Positions 24,969-34,423 of a stretch of 64,000 nucleotides of DNA are shown in pieces. Position numbers and translations under genes: made by a program. How positions within the stretch are numbered: the stretch's first letter is position 1; each line of letters opens with the position of its first letter. Below the pieces are notes generated by a model that did no database searches, was not told the DNA's origin, and saw nothing but the letters and a program-made list of their open reading frames with translations. Source of the DNA: Pseudomonas promysalinigenes. GTDB lineage: Bacteria > Pseudomonadota > Gammaproteobacteria > Pseudomonadales > Pseudomonadaceae. The DNA lies in the NCBI RefSeq assembly GCF_014269025.2, contig NZ_CP077094.1, positions 3,348,001 through 3,412,000 on the forward strand, given 5' to 3'.

Positions 24969-26384
24969 ATGAGCAAGCAAATTCCGGTACATGACGTCAC
25001 CCCGCCTGCCAGCAAAGGGAAGGATTCCGTCGACCTCTACGCATCCCGCGAGAAAATCTACACCCGCGCTTTCACCGGGCTATTCCGCAGATTGCGAATG
25101 GTCGGTGGGGCTGTACTGTTTCTGCTGTACTTCGGCACTGTCTGGCTGAACTGGGGCGGCCACCAGGCGGTGTGGTGGAACCTGCCTGAGCGCAAGTTCT
25201 ATATCTTCGGCGCCACCATCTGGCCCCAGGACTTCATCCTGCTGTCAGGCATTCTGATCGTCGCCGCCTTCGGCCTGTTCTTCATCACCGTATTCGCAGG
25301 CCGAGTGTGGTGTGGCTACACCTGCCCGCAAAGTGTGTGGACGTGGATCTTCATGTGGTGCGAAAAAGTCACCGAAGGCGACCGCAACCAGCGCATCAAG
25401 CTCGATCGCTCCCCCATGAGCGGCAACAAGTTTCTGCGCAAGTTCGCCAAGCACAGCCTATGGCTGCTGATCGGCTTCGTCACCGGCATCACGTTCGTTG
25501 GCTACTTCTCGCCGATCCGCGAACTGCTGATCGAGTTCTTCACAGGCGATGCCGATGGCTGGGCCTACTTCTGGGTCGGCTTCTTCACCCTTGCCACCTA
25601 CGGCAACGCTGGCTGGCTGCGCGAGCAGGTGTGCGTTCACATGTGCCCTTATGCGCGCTTTCAGAGCGTGATGTTCGACAAGGACACCCTGATCGTTTCG
25701 TACGACCCGCGCCGCGGCGAAGTACGCGGCCCGCGCAAGAAGGACAGTGATTACAAAGCCAAAGGCCTTGGCGATTGCATCGACTGCACCTTGTGCGTAC
25801 AGGTCTGCCCCACTGGCATCGACATCCGCGACGGCCTGCAGATCGAATGCATCGGCTGCGCGGCGTGCATCGACGCCTGCGACAATGTGATGGAAAAGAT
25901 GAATTATCCCAAAGGGCTTATCAGTTACACCACCGAGCACAACCTTTCCGGGCAACAGACCCACATGCTGCGGCCTCGACTGATCGGCTATGCCGTGGTG
26001 TTGCTGGTCATGATCATTGCTTTGGCCACTGCCTTCGCCACCCGCCCGCTGGTGGGCCTAGATGTCAGCAAGGACCGCGTGCTGTATCGCGAAAATGCCC
26101 AAGGCCGCATCGAGAACGTATACAGCCTCAAGGTCATGAACAAGGATCAGCGCGACCACGTCTACGTGCTGGACGCCACCGGCTTGCCTGACCTGCGCCT
26201 GGAAGGCCAGCAGGAAATTCGCGTTGCCGCAGGCGACATCGTCAGCCTGCCCGTGCAGCTATCGATCGCCCCCGAAAAGCTGCCCTCGACCACCAACGAA
26301 ATCACCTTCATCCTCAAGAGCGCCGATGACGGCACCGCTACGGTTGAAGCCAATAGCCGCTTCATCGGCCCACAGATCCGCTGA
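24969..26384 (+). CDS. ccoG: cbb3 oxidase assembly protein CcoG (FixG/RdxA), Fe-S and membrane protein
   Basis: 471-aa inner-membrane ferredoxin-like protein that helps supply copper to cbb3 oxidase, probably by reducing Cu(II). There are several N-terminal helices, then CGYTCPQSVW near 115, then two 4Fe-4S motifs (CIDCTLCVQVCP and CIGCAACIDACD, about 268-310). A further helix and a C-terminal IG-like FixG domain follow. Three candidate starts lie together (TTG 24963, ATG 24966, ATG 24969), and GGG upstream suits either ATG. It heads the ccoGHIS cluster. Confidence 0.94.
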   Translation: MSKQIPVHDVTPPASKGKDSVDLYASREKIYTRAFTGLFRRLRMVGGAVLFLLYFGTVWLNWGGHQAVWWNLPERKFYIFGATIWPQDFILLSGILIVAAFGLFFITVFAGRVWCGYTCPQSVWTWIFMWCEKVTEGDRNQRIKLDRSPMSGNKFLRKFAKHSLWLLIGFVTGITFVGYFSPIRELLIEFFTGDADGWAYFWVGFFTLATYGNAGWLREQVCVHMCPYARFQSVMFDKDTLIVSYDPRRGEVRGPRKKDSDYKAKGLGDCIDCTLCVQVCPTGIDIRDGLQIECIGCAACIDACDNVMEKMNYPKGLISYTTEHNLSGQQTHMLRPRLIGYAVVLLVMIIALATAFATRPLVGLDVSKDRVLYRENAQGRIENVYSLKVMNKDQRDHVYVLDATGLPDLRLEGQQEIRVAAGDIVSLPVQLSIAPEKLPSTTNEITFILKSADDGTATVEANSRFIGPQIR

Positions 26385-26401
26385 CAGAGAGAACACTCAC
26401 A

Positions 26402-26932
26402 ATGCCTGCCGCCACCGCCGCCAGCCCCTGGTACAAGCACCTCTGGCCCTGGATCATCATCGGCATCCTGACCACCTCGGTATGCTTGAGCCTGACCATG
26501 GTCAGCATCGCTGTGCATAACCCCGACAACCTGGTCAACGACAACTACTACGAGGCGGGCAAAGGCATCAACCGTTCACTGGACCGGGAACTGCTGGCAC
26601 AGACCCTCAAGCTCAAAGCTAGCGTGCACCTGGATGAGCTGACCGGCGAGGTGGCTGTGCGACTGAACGGGGATAGTGACCCCCAGGGCCTGGAGCTGAA
26701 CCTGATTTCACCCACCCAGCCAGACAAGGACCGCAAGGTGCTGCTCAGCCGGGTCGAGGCCGGGCGCTATGTCGGGCAGCTTCAGGATCAGGTCGAGGGC
26801 CGTCGTTTCGTAGAGCTGCTGGGCAACCAGGATGGCCAGGTATGGCGACTGTTCGAAGAAGAAAAGGTCGAGCATGGCGTGACCTTGCAGCTGGGTGACG
26901 AAGCCTTGCAAGGTGCCGAGCACCAGCAATGA
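26402..26932 (+). CDS. ccoH: cbb3 oxidase assembly protein CcoH (FixH)
   Basis: 176 aa with one N-terminal transmembrane helix (PWIIIGILTTSVCLSLTMV, about 16-34), the conserved DNYYEAGKGINRS segment and a periplasmic domain. It is needed for stable cbb3 assembly. Its stop overlaps the ccoI start as ATGA, so translation is coupled. The ribosome-binding site is GAGAG. Confidence 0.93.
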   Translation: MPAATAASPWYKHLWPWIIIGILTTSVCLSLTMVSIAVHNPDNLVNDNYYEAGKGINRSLDRELLAQTLKLKASVHLDELTGEVAVRLNGDSDPQGLELNLISPTQPDKDRKVLLSRVEAGRYVGQLQDQVEGRRFVELLGNQDGQVWRLFEEEKVEHGVTLQLGDEALQGAEHQQ

Positions 26933-29409
26933 CCCAACCCACCCCCTGCTACCACTGCGCCCTGCCCGTACCTGCCGGCAACCGCTTCACCGCCGTGGTG
27001 CTCGGCGAACCCCGTCCGTTCTGCTGCCCAGGCTGCCAGGCAGTGGCCCAGGCCATCGTCGCCAGCGGCCTGGCGCACTACTACCAACACCGCAGTGACA
27101 GCAGTACCAACCCCGAAGCGCTCCCCAGGCAACTGCAAGACGAATTGGCCCTGTACGACCGCAGCGATGTGCAACAGCGCTTCGTGCGCCACACAGGCGA
27201 ACTCGCCGAGGCCACCCTGTTGGTCGAAGGCATCACGTGCGCTGCCTGCGGCTGGCTGATTGAAAAACACCTGCGTCAGCTGCCAGGCGTCGCCCAAGCG
27301 CGCCTGAACCTGTCCAACCATCGCCTGCTGGTGAACTGGGACGAACAGCAACTACCGCTGTCACAGGTGCTCGCCGAACTGCGTCAGATCGGCTACGCCG
27401 CCCACCCGTACCAACCCGATCAGGCGGCAGAGCAGTTGGCCAGGGAAAACCGCAGCGCGCTGCGCCGCCTGGGGGTCGCCGGGCTGCTGTGGTTTCAAGC
27501 GATGATGGCGACCATGGCCACTTGGCCGGAGTTCAACATCGACCTGTCGCCGCAACTCCATACCATCCTGCGCTGGGTCGCTTTGTTCCTGACCATCCCC
27601 ATCGTGTTCTACAGCTGCGCCCCTTTCTTCAAGGGAGCTGCACGGGACCTGCGCACCCGTCACCTGACCATGGATGTCTCGGTATCGCTGGCCATTGCCC
27701 TGGCCTTCGGCGCAGGCATCTGGACCGCCGTGACCGGCCATGGCGAGCTGTATTTCGATACCGTCGGCATGTTCGCTCTGTTCCTGCTCACCGGCCGCTA
27801 CCTGGAACGCCGCGCCCGCGAGCGCACCGCTGCGGCCACCGCACAATTGGTCAACCTGCTGCCTGCCTCGTGCCTGCGCCTGGACGCATTCGGCCGCACC
27901 GAGCGCATCCTGCTGGGCGAGCTGCAGCGTGGCGACACCGTGCAGGTGCTGCCCGGCGCGGTGATACCGGCCGACGGGTGCATCGTCGAAGGCCACTCGA
28001 GCGTGGATGAGTCGGTGCTGACGGGTGAGTACCTGCCCCTTCCCCGGCGTGCTGGCGAACGGGTCACCGGGGGTACCCTGAATGTGGAGAGCACGCTGCA
28101 CGTGCAAGTCGAGGCCCTGGGCCAAGACTCACGCCTGTCAGCCATCGTTCGCCTGCTGGAGCGCGCGCAAACCGAGAAACCACGCTTGGCAGAAATTGCC
28201 GACCGCGCCTCGCAGTACTTTCTGCTGTTTTCGCTGTTGGCGGCGGTGGCCATCGGCCTGTGGTGGTGGCTTCAGGACCCGCCGCGGGCATTCTGGATTG
28301 TCCTGGCCATGCTGGTGGCGACTTGCCCTTGCGCCCTGTCCCTGGCCACGCCCACCGCGCTCACCGCCGCCACCGGTACATTGCACAAGCTAGGCTTGCT
28401 GGTGACCCGCGGCCATGTGCTGGAGGGCCTTAACCAGATCGACACGGTGATCTTCGATAAAACCGGCACACTTACCGAAGGCCGCCTGACCCTGCGCCAC
28501 ATTCATCCGCTGGCCGCGCTGCCTGCCGAGCGCTGCCTGGCCTTGGCTGCCGCCTTGGAAAACCGCTCCGAACACCCGATCGCCCGCGCCTTTGGCCGTA
28601 CTGCAAGCCCTGCAGACGACGTTCAAACGATTCCGGGGCTGGGGCTGGAAGGCAAGCTGGACAATGAACTGCTGCGCATTGGCCAAGCCACGTTCGTCTG
28701 CGCCCTGAGCGGCGCCGAGATCCCCTCGGTGCCGCAGCCACGCGGCCAGTGGCTGCTGCTGGGCAACCGCCAGGGCCCACTGGCCTGGTTCGGCCTGGAC
28801 GACCGCCTGCGCGAGGATGCCCCAGCCCTGCTCGCGGCCTGCCAGGCTCGGGGTTGGCGCACCCTCCTGCTGTCCGGCGATAGCTCGCCGATGGTCACCG
28901 AGGTCGCCGCGCAATTGGGTATCGACCAGGCCGTTGGGGGGCTGCGCCCGGACGACAAACTCGAACGCCTGAAAGCGTTGCAGGCAGCCGGGCGCAAGGT
29001 CCTGATGCTGGGGGACGGAGTCAACGACGTGCCGGTACTCGCCGCAGCCGACATCAGTATCGCCATGGGCAGCGCAACCGACCTTGCCAAGACCAGCGCC
29101 GATGCCGTGCTGCTGTCCAACCGTTTGCAGGCATTGGTCAGTGCCTTCGACCTCGCCCGGCGCACCCGCCGCAACATCCTCGAGAACCTGCTCTGGGCAA
29201 CCCTGTACAATAGCCTGATGTTGCCGTTCGCCGCGCTTGGCTGGATCACCCCGGTGTGGGCGGCGGTCGGCATGTCGGTCAGTTCCCTGATCGTGGTGCT
29301 CAACGCCCTGCGCCTGACCCGCCTGGCTAGCCTGCCGGCGCCCCTGGGGCCAGCGGCGAGCGACACGACCGCCCACCCAAGGAAAACGCCATGCCCGCGC
29401 TCTACGTAA
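26929..29409 (+). CDS. ccoI: Copper-exporting P1B-type ATPase for cbb3 assembly (CcoI/FixI)
   Basis: 826-aa copper pump that delivers copper for CuB of cbb3 oxidase to the periplasmic side. An N-terminal Cys-rich segment CYHCALPV is followed by a heavy-metal domain with GITCAACGW near residue 102. Then come the ion channel motif CPC (ATCPCALSLA, near 465), the phosphorylation motif DKTGTLTEG and GDGVND. Eight membrane helices are expected. Located between ccoH and ccoS, with overlaps on both sides. Confidence 0.96.
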   Translation: MTQPTPCYHCALPVPAGNRFTAVVLGEPRPFCCPGCQAVAQAIVASGLAHYYQHRSDSSTNPEALPRQLQDELALYDRSDVQQRFVRHTGELAEATLLVEGITCAACGWLIEKHLRQLPGVAQARLNLSNHRLLVNWDEQQLPLSQVLAELRQIGYAAHPYQPDQAAEQLARENRSALRRLGVAGLLWFQAMMATMATWPEFNIDLSPQLHTILRWVALFLTIPIVFYSCAPFFKGAARDLRTRHLTMDVSVSLAIALAFGAGIWTAVTGHGELYFDTVGMFALFLLTGRYLERRARERTAAATAQLVNLLPASCLRLDAFGRTERILLGELQRGDTVQVLPGAVIPADGCIVEGHSSVDESVLTGEYLPLPRRAGERVTGGTLNVESTLHVQVEALGQDSRLSAIVRLLERAQTEKPRLAEIADRASQYFLLFSLLAAVAIGLWWWLQDPPRAFWIVLAMLVATCPCALSLATPTALTAATGTLHKLGLLVTRGHVLEGLNQIDTVIFDKTGTLTEGRLTLRHIHPLAALPAERCLALAAALENRSEHPIARAFGRTASPADDVQTIPGLGLEGKLDNELLRIGQATFVCALSGAEIPSVPQPRGQWLLLGNRQGPLAWFGLDDRLREDAPALLAACQARGWRTLLLSGDSSPMVTEVAAQLGIDQAVGGLRPDDKLERLKALQAAGRKVLMLGDGVNDVPVLAAADISIAMGSATDLAKTSADAVLLSNRLQALVSAFDLARRTRRNILENLLWATLYNSLMLPFAALGWITPVWAAVGMSVSSLIVVLNALRLTRLASLPAPLGPAASDTTAHPRKTPCPRST

Positions 29410-29612
29410 TGATCCCGGCCGCCCTGCTGCTGGTCGGCGTGGCGGTGTACATTTTTTTCTGGGCGGTGGACAGCGGCCAGTACGACGATCTCGATGGCCC
29501 TGCCCACAGCATTCTGTTCGACGACCAGGATCCACGGCACCAGGCGGCCGTCAAACCTGAACCTGAACAGGCCCCGGGGCCTGACGATAAGGATGTCCCT
29601 CCTCGTGCCTGA
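29391..29612 (+). CDS. ccoS: cbb3 oxidase maturation protein CcoS
   Basis: 73 aa; one N-terminal helix (LYVMIPAALLLVGVAVYIFFW) and the family motif FWAVDSGQYDDLDGPAHSIL. CcoS is required for cofactor insertion into cbb3 oxidase. It overlaps ccoI by 19 bp. The acidic C-terminal tail is longer than in short CcoS proteins but not unusual. Confidence 0.93.
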   Translation: MPALYVMIPAALLLVGVAVYIFFWAVDSGQYDDLDGPAHSILFDDQDPRHQAAVKPEPEQAPGPDDKDVPPRA

Positions 29613-30288
29613 TCTCGTTCCCCTGCTCGGTTCAGCGCTGATCCTGGGCCTGCTCGGCGGTGGTCATTGCCTGGGCATGTGCGGCGGCCTGATGGGTGCG
29701 CTGACCCTGGCCATACCTCCCGAGCAACGTGGCCGGCGTTTGCGTTTGCTGGTGGCCTACAACCTGGGGCGGGTTTTCAGCTATGCCTGCGCAGGCCTGC
29801 TGCTGGGGCTGGCCGGCTGGGCAGTGGCCAGCAGCCCCGCCGCCATGGCCTTGCGGGTAGTGGCTGCACTGCTGCTGATCGCCATGGGCCTGTACCTGGC
29901 AGGCTGGTGGAATGGCTTGACCCGTATCGAAGCACTAGGCCGGGGCCTGTGGCGCGTTATTCAACCGGCAGCTTCCCGTCTGATGCCGGTGTCCAGCCTG
30001 CCGCAGGCGCTGCTGCTGGGGGCGCTGTGGGGCTGGCTGCCATGCGGTTTGGTCTACAGCACCTTGCTGTGGGCGGCCAGCCAGGGCAGTGCCGGCTACA
30101 GCGCAGCGCTGATGCTGGCATTCGGGCTGGGCACCTGGCCCATACTGCTGGCCACAGGGCTTGCCGCTCAGCGGGTAAACGCGTTGTTGAGACGGCGCAG
30201 TGTGCGGGTGGCAGGCGGGCTGCTGGTCATCCTGTTTGGCCTGTGGACGCTGCCTGGCCCACATCAGCACTGGCTGATGGGCCACTGA
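29593..30288 (+). CDS. DsbD_2/TauE-SafE-like integral membrane protein
   Basis: 231 aa with about six helices. The paired motifs GGGHCLGMCGG and GALWGWLPCGLVYS resemble the membrane domain of DsbD/CcdA-like proteins, which suggests thiol or metal chemistry in the membrane. Homologues follow ccoS in Pseudomonas and are usually labelled sulfite exporter TauE/SafE. From context, copper or thiol handling for cbb3 assembly is more likely than sulfite export. ATG at 29593 overlaps the end of ccoS by 20 bp. Confidence 0.75.
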   Translation: MSLLVPDLVPLLGSALILGLLGGGHCLGMCGGLMGALTLAIPPEQRGRRLRLLVAYNLGRVFSYACAGLLLGLAGWAVASSPAAMALRVVAALLLIAMGLYLAGWWNGLTRIEALGRGLWRVIQPAASRLMPVSSLPQALLLGALWGWLPCGLVYSTLLWAASQGSAGYSAALMLAFGLGTWPILLATGLAAQRVNALLRRRSVRVAGGLLVILFGLWTLPGPHQHWLMGH

Positions 30289-30290
30289 CC

Positions 30291-30307
30291 GCGCCGCTCT
30301 ACGGCGC
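30291..30307. terminator. Hairpin after the cco assembly genes
   Basis: GCGCCG, a CTCTA loop and CGGCGC begin three bases after the stop codon. The stem is six base pairs without a full U-run, so it is a weak terminator candidate just before the hemN promoter. Confidence 0.45.
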
Positions 30308-30316
30308 TGTCTAGCT

Positions 30317-30330
30317 TTGATACAAATCAA
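30317..30330 (+). promoter_or_regulatory. ANR site of the hemN promoter
   Basis: TTGATACAAATCAA is a perfect TTGAT-N4-ATCAA box. Placing it at -41.5 gives a start near 30365 and a -10 at 30352-30357 (ATAGAC). It predicts activation of hemN by the Anr protein encoded two genes away. Confidence 0.88.
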
Positions 30331-30392
30331 CACAGTTGCTTACAGACGGCCATAGACTCCGGACATTGCTGCATCATCCGGGGATTGCCCAC

Positions 30393-31775
30393 ATGCTCGC
30401 CGACTTACGTTGGGATGCCGACCTGATTCATCGCTACGATCTGGCCGGCCCACGCTACACCTCTTATCCAACCGCCGTGCAACTGCACAGCGAGGTAGGC
30501 TCGTTCGACCTGCTGCATGCCCTGCGCGAGAGCCGCAGGGCCGTGCGCCCGCTGTCGTTGTATGTACACGTGCCGTTCTGCGCCAACATCTGCTACTACT
30601 GTGCGTGCAACAAGGTGATCACCAAGGATCGCGGGCGCGCGGCACCTTACCTGCAACGCCTGGAGCAGGAGATCCAGCTGATCGCCTGCCACCTGGACCC
30701 TAAACAGCAGGTTGAACAACTGCATTTCGGGGGTGGTACACCCACTTTCCTCAGCCATGTGGAACTGCGCCAGTTGATGGCTACCCTGCGCCAGCACTTC
30801 AACCTGCTGGATGATGATTCCGGCGACTACGGCATCGAGATCGACCCCCGAGAGGCCGACTGGTCGACCATGGGCCTGCTGCGCGAGTTGGGCTTCAACC
30901 GCGTCAGCCTCGGCGTGCAGGACCTGGACCCGGCAGTGCAGCGAGCGATCAACCGGCTGCAAAGCCTGGAGCAGACCCGCACCCTGATCGAGGCGGCCCG
31001 CACTTTGCAGTTTCGCTCGATCAACCTTGACCTGATCTACGGCCTGCCAAAACAGAGCGTGGACGGTTTTGCCCGCACGGTCGAAGAAGTGATCCGCCTG
31101 CAACCCGACCGCCTTTCGGTGTTCAACTACGCCCACCTGCCCGAGCGTTTCATGCCACAGCGCCGCATCGACAGCAACGACTTGCCGGCCCCGGCAGCGA
31201 AGCTGGAAATGCTGCACAACACCATCGAGCAGCTCACCGCCGCTGGCTATCACTACATCGGCATGGACCATTTCGCCCTGCCAGACGACGAGCTGGCGAT
31301 GGCTCAGGAAGAAGGCACCTTGCAGCGCAACTTCCAGGGCTACACCACCCATGGCCACTGCGACCTGATCGGCCTGGGCGTCTCGGCGATCAGCCAGATC
31401 GGTGACCTGTACTGCCAGAACAGCAGCGATCTCAACACCTACCAGCAAGCGTTGTCCACTACGCAACTGGCGACTCAGCGAGGGTTGGTCTGCAATCATG
31501 ACGACCGCCTGCGGCGGGCAGTCATTCAGCAGTTGATCTGCCATTTCGAGCTGGATTTCGAACCAATCGAGAGAGCCTTCACGGTGGATTTTCGCGGCTA
31601 TTTCAATGACCTCTGGCCGCAATTGTTGCGCATGCAGCGCGATGGGTTGATCAAGCTCGACGACAAAGGCATCCGTATCATGCCGGCCGGGCGCTTGCTG
31701 GCACGCTCGGTGTGCATGGTGTTCGACGCTTACCTGGCGATGCACAACCGCCAGCGTTTTTCGCGGGTTATCTGA
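30393..31775 (+). CDS. hemN: Oxygen-independent coproporphyrinogen III oxidase
   Basis: 460-aa radical SAM enzyme that decarboxylates coproporphyrinogen III to protoporphyrinogen IX without oxygen. HVPFCANICYYCACNK holds the CX3CX2C cluster motif; FGGGTPTFL, YGIEIDPRE and NRVSLGVQDLDP follow. The full HemN length distinguishes it from the shorter HemW. ATG at 30393 gives the usual N-terminus MLADLRWDADLIHRYD. With the ANR box upstream it supplies haem for the cbb3 oxidases at low oxygen. Confidence 0.96.
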   Translation: MLADLRWDADLIHRYDLAGPRYTSYPTAVQLHSEVGSFDLLHALRESRRAVRPLSLYVHVPFCANICYYCACNKVITKDRGRAAPYLQRLEQEIQLIACHLDPKQQVEQLHFGGGTPTFLSHVELRQLMATLRQHFNLLDDDSGDYGIEIDPREADWSTMGLLRELGFNRVSLGVQDLDPAVQRAINRLQSLEQTRTLIEAARTLQFRSINLDLIYGLPKQSVDGFARTVEEVIRLQPDRLSVFNYAHLPERFMPQRRIDSNDLPAPAAKLEMLHNTIEQLTAAGYHYIGMDHFALPDDELAMAQEEGTLQRNFQGYTTHGHCDLIGLGVSAISQIGDLYCQNSSDLNTYQQALSTTQLATQRGLVCNHDDRLRRAVIQQLICHFELDFEPIERAFTVDFRGYFNDLWPQLLRMQRDGLIKLDDKGIRIMPAGRLLARSVCMVFDAYLAMHNRQRFSRVI

Positions 31776-31961
31776 CACGCGAGCCACTCAACCGCATGGA
31801 CAACCCTGCCTGCCAGGCACACTATGGGCCCACAAGCACTGCCGGCATTCATCCTGCCGGGGCTTGGCCAGTTCGCACCACCCTAGCGGACACTGGCCTA
31901 CACTTGCTGTCGTGGGTTACCCTTACGACTTATGTGTGCTTTTCCACAAGGATCGATTCAT

Positions 31962-32696
31962 ATGTCCGAGCCAGTCAAACTGCGCGCTCACACCCAGGCC
32001 CATTGCAAGGACTGCAGCCTGGCCCCCCTGTGCCTGCCTCTTTCGCTCAATCTGGAAGACATGGATGCACTGGATGAAATCGTCAAGCGCGGGCGCCCGC
32101 TGAAGAAAGGTGAATTCCTGTTCCGTCAGGGTGACAATTTTGGCTCGGTGTACGCCGTACGTTCCGGGGCGCTGAAAACTTTCAGCCTCAGCGACAGCGG
32201 TGAAGAGCAGATTACTGGCTTCCACCTGCCCAGTGAGCTGGTCGGGTTGTCCGGCATGGATACCGAGGCCTACCCGGTATCGGCCCAGGCCCAGGAAACC
32301 ACCTCGGTCTGCGAAATTCCCTTCGAGCGCCTCGATGAGCTGTCCGTCCAGCTGCCACAGTTGCGACGGCAGCTGATGCGGGTAATGAGCCGCGAAATTC
32401 GTGACGATCAGCAAATGATGTTGCTGCTGTCGAAGAAGACCGCCGACGAGCGCATCGCCACCTTCCTGGTCAACCTGTCCGCACGCTTCCGCGCCCGCGG
32501 CTACTCGGCCAACCAGTTCCGCCTGAGCATGTCGCGCAACGAGATCGGCAACTACCTGGGCCTGGCGGTGGAGACCGTCTCACGGGTGTTCACGCGCTTC
32601 CAGCAAAACGGCTTGCTGCGAGCCGAAGGCAAGGAGGTGCATATCCTCGACCCGATCCAGTTGTGCGCGCTGGCGGGCGGAGCAATGGAAGCCTGA
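31962..32696 (+). CDS. anr: Anaerobic/low-oxygen transcription regulator Anr (FNR family)
   Basis: 244-aa Crp/FNR regulator that senses oxygen through a 4Fe-4S cluster. The N-terminal cysteines are in [10 protein letters not shown]; a fourth lies in TTSVCEIP. The cyclic-nucleotide-like beta roll and dimer helix precede the helix-turn-helix [20 protein letters not shown], whose EXXSR reads the TTGAT half-site. ATG at 31962 is chosen with AAGGA upstream. The targets visible here are hemN and the first cco operon. The 186-bp upstream gap shows no perfect ANR box. Confidence 0.96.
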   Translation: MSEPVKLRAHTQAHCKDCSLAPLCLPLSLNLEDMDALDEIVKRGRPLKKGEFLFRQGDNFGSVYAVRSGALKTFSLSDSGEEQITGFHLPSELVGLSGMDTEAYPVSAQAQETTSVCEIPFERLDELSVQLPQLRRQLMRVMSREIRDDQQMMLLLSKKTADERIATFLVNLSARFRARGYSANQFRLSMSRNEIGNYLGLAVETVSRVFTRFQQNGLLRAEGKEVHILDPIQLCALAGGAMEA

Positions 32697-32708
32697 CACC
32701 GGCGTTTA

Positions 32709-32747
32709 GCGGGTATACTTGGGCATTCGTTTTCCCAGGATACCCGC
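32709..32747 (+). promoter_or_regulatory. Leader hairpin covering the apt ribosome-binding site
   Basis: GCGGGTAT (32709-32716) pairs with ATACCCGC (32740-32747), and inside it CTTGGG (32718-32723) pairs with CCCAGG (32734-32739). This gives 14 base pairs with one bulged A. The AGGA Shine-Dalgarno sequence (32737-32740) is in the 3' strand, five bases before the loop of free sequence leading to ATG at 32752. The 5' arm also contains a -10-like TATACT (32714-32719). If that is the real promoter, only transcripts reading through from anr would form the hairpin. Confidence 0.55.
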
Positions 32748-32751
32748 ACCA

Positions 32752-33300
32752 ATGCACAGCGATGCCTTCGACCTCAAAGCCCTGATCCGCCCGGTAGTGG
32801 ACTTTCCCAAACCCGGCGTGATCTTCCGCGACATCACCCCATTGTTCCAGTCGCCGCGCGGGCTGCGCTTCGTCGCCGACCAATTCATCGAGCGTTATGT
32901 CGAGGCTGAGTTCAGCCATATCGGCGCGATGGATGCCCGTGGCTTTCTGATCGGTTCGATCATCGCCCACCAGCTGAACAAGCCGCTGATCCTGTTCCGC
33001 AAGCAGGGCAAGCTGCCGGCCGATGTGCTGAGCGAGGGCTATCAGACCGAATACGGCGAAGCCTTCCTGGAAGTGCACGCCGACAGTTTGTGCGAAGGTG
33101 ATTCGGTGCTGATCTTCGATGACCTGATTGCCACCGGCGGCACGCTGCTGGCTGCGGCCAACCTGGTGCGCCGCACCGGGGCCCAGGTGTTCGAAGCGGC
33201 AGCGATTATCGACCTGCCGGAGCTTGAGGGTTCGCGCAGGCTGCAGGCGGCCGGGGTGCCGACCTTCTGCCTGACCGAGTTTTCCTTGAGCGAATACTGA
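32752..33300 (+). CDS. apt: Adenine phosphoribosyltransferase
   Basis: 182-aa cytoplasmic salvage enzyme, adenine + PRPP to AMP. Family blocks are [37 protein letters not shown] and the PRPP motif [19 protein letters not shown] at 32752 gives the normal length; an in-frame ATG at 32719 lies inside the leader hairpin and is unlikely. Confidence 0.96.
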   Translation: MHSDAFDLKALIRPVVDFPKPGVIFRDITPLFQSPRGLRFVADQFIERYVEAEFSHIGAMDARGFLIGSIIAHQLNKPLILFRKQGKLPADVLSEGYQTEYGEAFLEVHADSLCEGDSVLIFDDLIATGGTLLAAANLVRRTGAQVFEAAAIIDLPELEGSRRLQAAGVPTFCLTEFSLSEY

Positions 33301-33305
33301 TGCGC

Positions 33306-33331
33306 TGGCCGGGGCCGCCTACGGCCCTGGC
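33306..33331. terminator. Bidirectional terminator between apt and recR
   Basis: GGCCGGGGCCG and CGGCCCTGGCC form a GC-rich stem around CCTA, followed by TTTA. It lies exactly between the convergent stop codons of apt and recR. Confidence 0.7.
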
Positions 33332-33333
33332 CT

Positions 33334-33936
33334 TTACAACGAGATCGGCTTACGCCCGGCAAAGGCGTGGGCCAGGGTACCACCATCGACCAGCTCCAGC
33401 TCCCCACCCAGCGGCACGCCATGGGCGATGCGCGAAGCCACCAGTCCTTTCTCGTTCAGCAATTGAGCGATGTAATGCGCAGTCGCCTCACCTTCCACGG
33501 TAGGGTTGGTCGCCAAGATCACTTCGGTGAAGCTGCCCTGTTCTTCGATCCGCGCCATCAGCTGCGGCACGCCAATCGCCTCCGGCCCCAAGCCGTCGAG
33601 TGGCGAGAGGTGCCCCTTGAGCACGAAGTAACGCCCGCGATAGCCGGTCTGCTCCACCGCGTACACATCCATCGGCCCTTCTACTACGCATAATTGCGTG
33701 TCATCGCGGCGCGGGTCGCTGCACTGCGGGCACAATTCCTGCTCGGTCAGGGTGCGGCACTGGCGGCAGTGGCCAACCCCCTCCATGGCTTGGCTCAACG
33801 CCTGGGCCAGGCGCATGCCGCCGCTGCGGTCGCGCTCGAGCAGTTGCAAGGCCATGCGCTGGGCGGTTTTCTGGCCAACGCCTGGAAGCGTGCGCAGGGC
33901 GTCGATCAGTTGGCGGATCAGGGGGCTGAAGCTCAT
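33334..33936 (-). CDS. recR: Recombination mediator RecR
   Basis: 200-aa DNA clamp that loads RecA with RecO at gaps. The N-terminal helix-hairpin-helix is [20 protein letters not shown]; a four-cysteine zinc motif (CRQC...CPQC) follows near 57-72. The Toprim domain begins at [14 protein letters not shown]. It is the last gene of the dnaX-ybaB-recR cluster on the minus strand. Confidence 0.96.
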   Translation of the reverse strand: MSFSPLIRQLIDALRTLPGVGQKTAQRMALQLLERDRSGGMRLAQALSQAMEGVGHCRQCRTLTEQELCPQCSDPRRDDTQLCVVEGPMDVYAVEQTGYRGRYFVLKGHLSPLDGLGPEAIGVPQLMARIEEQGSFTEVILATNPTVEGEATAHYIAQLLNEKGLVASRIAHGVPLGGELELVDGGTLAHAFAGRKPISL

Positions 33937-34024
33937 GTAGACAGGCCTGCAAGTCTTGGGAACAAAATGAACGAGGGAGCAACGACCGGCAGGCCGTTAC
34001 TCCCCCTGTAAAGCAAGAACCGGA

Positions 34025-34360
34025 TCAGAATGGCATCTTGAAGCCTGGTGGCAATTGCATGCCGGCAGTCATGTTGCCCATCTTGTCCTGGCTGTTCTGC
34101 TCGATCTTGCGCACCGCGTCGTTCAGCGCAGCGGCGATCAGGTCTTCCAGCACTTCCTTGTCGTCCTCATCGGTAGACATCAGGCTCTGGTCGATGCTGA
34201 CACGCTTGACGTCGTGACGACCGGTCATCACCACGCTTACCAGGCCGCCACCGGACTGGCCGGTGACTTCGGCGTTGGCCAGCTCTTCCTGCATTTTTTG
34301 CATCTTTTCTTGCATCTGCTGGGCCTGCTTCATCAGGCCGGCCATGCCACCTTTCATCAT
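34025..34360 (-). CDS. ybaB: Nucleoid-associated protein, YbaB/EbfC family
   Basis: 111-aa dimeric DNA-binding protein. [17 protein letters not shown] begins a coiled-coil region, followed by [20 protein letters not shown] and a C-terminal [21 protein letters not shown] tail. ATG at 34360 has GAGG at good spacing. It lies between dnaX and recR, as in most proteobacteria. Confidence 0.95.
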   Translation of the reverse strand: MMKGGMAGLMKQAQQMQEKMQKMQEELANAEVTGQSGGGLVSVVMTGRHDVKRVSIDQSLMSTDEDDKEVLEDLIAAALNDAVRKIEQNSQDKMGNMTAGMQLPPGFKMPF

Positions 34361-34423
34361 GGGGTATACCTCGATTGGGTCATGTGATGCAGCCAGGCAA
34401 AGGGCCGGCCGCATGGTTGTCGA

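Noticed and set aside
28390..29540. Long minus-strand frames opposite ccoI
   Set aside because: Antisense shadows of a P-type ATPase with all its motifs on the plus strand.
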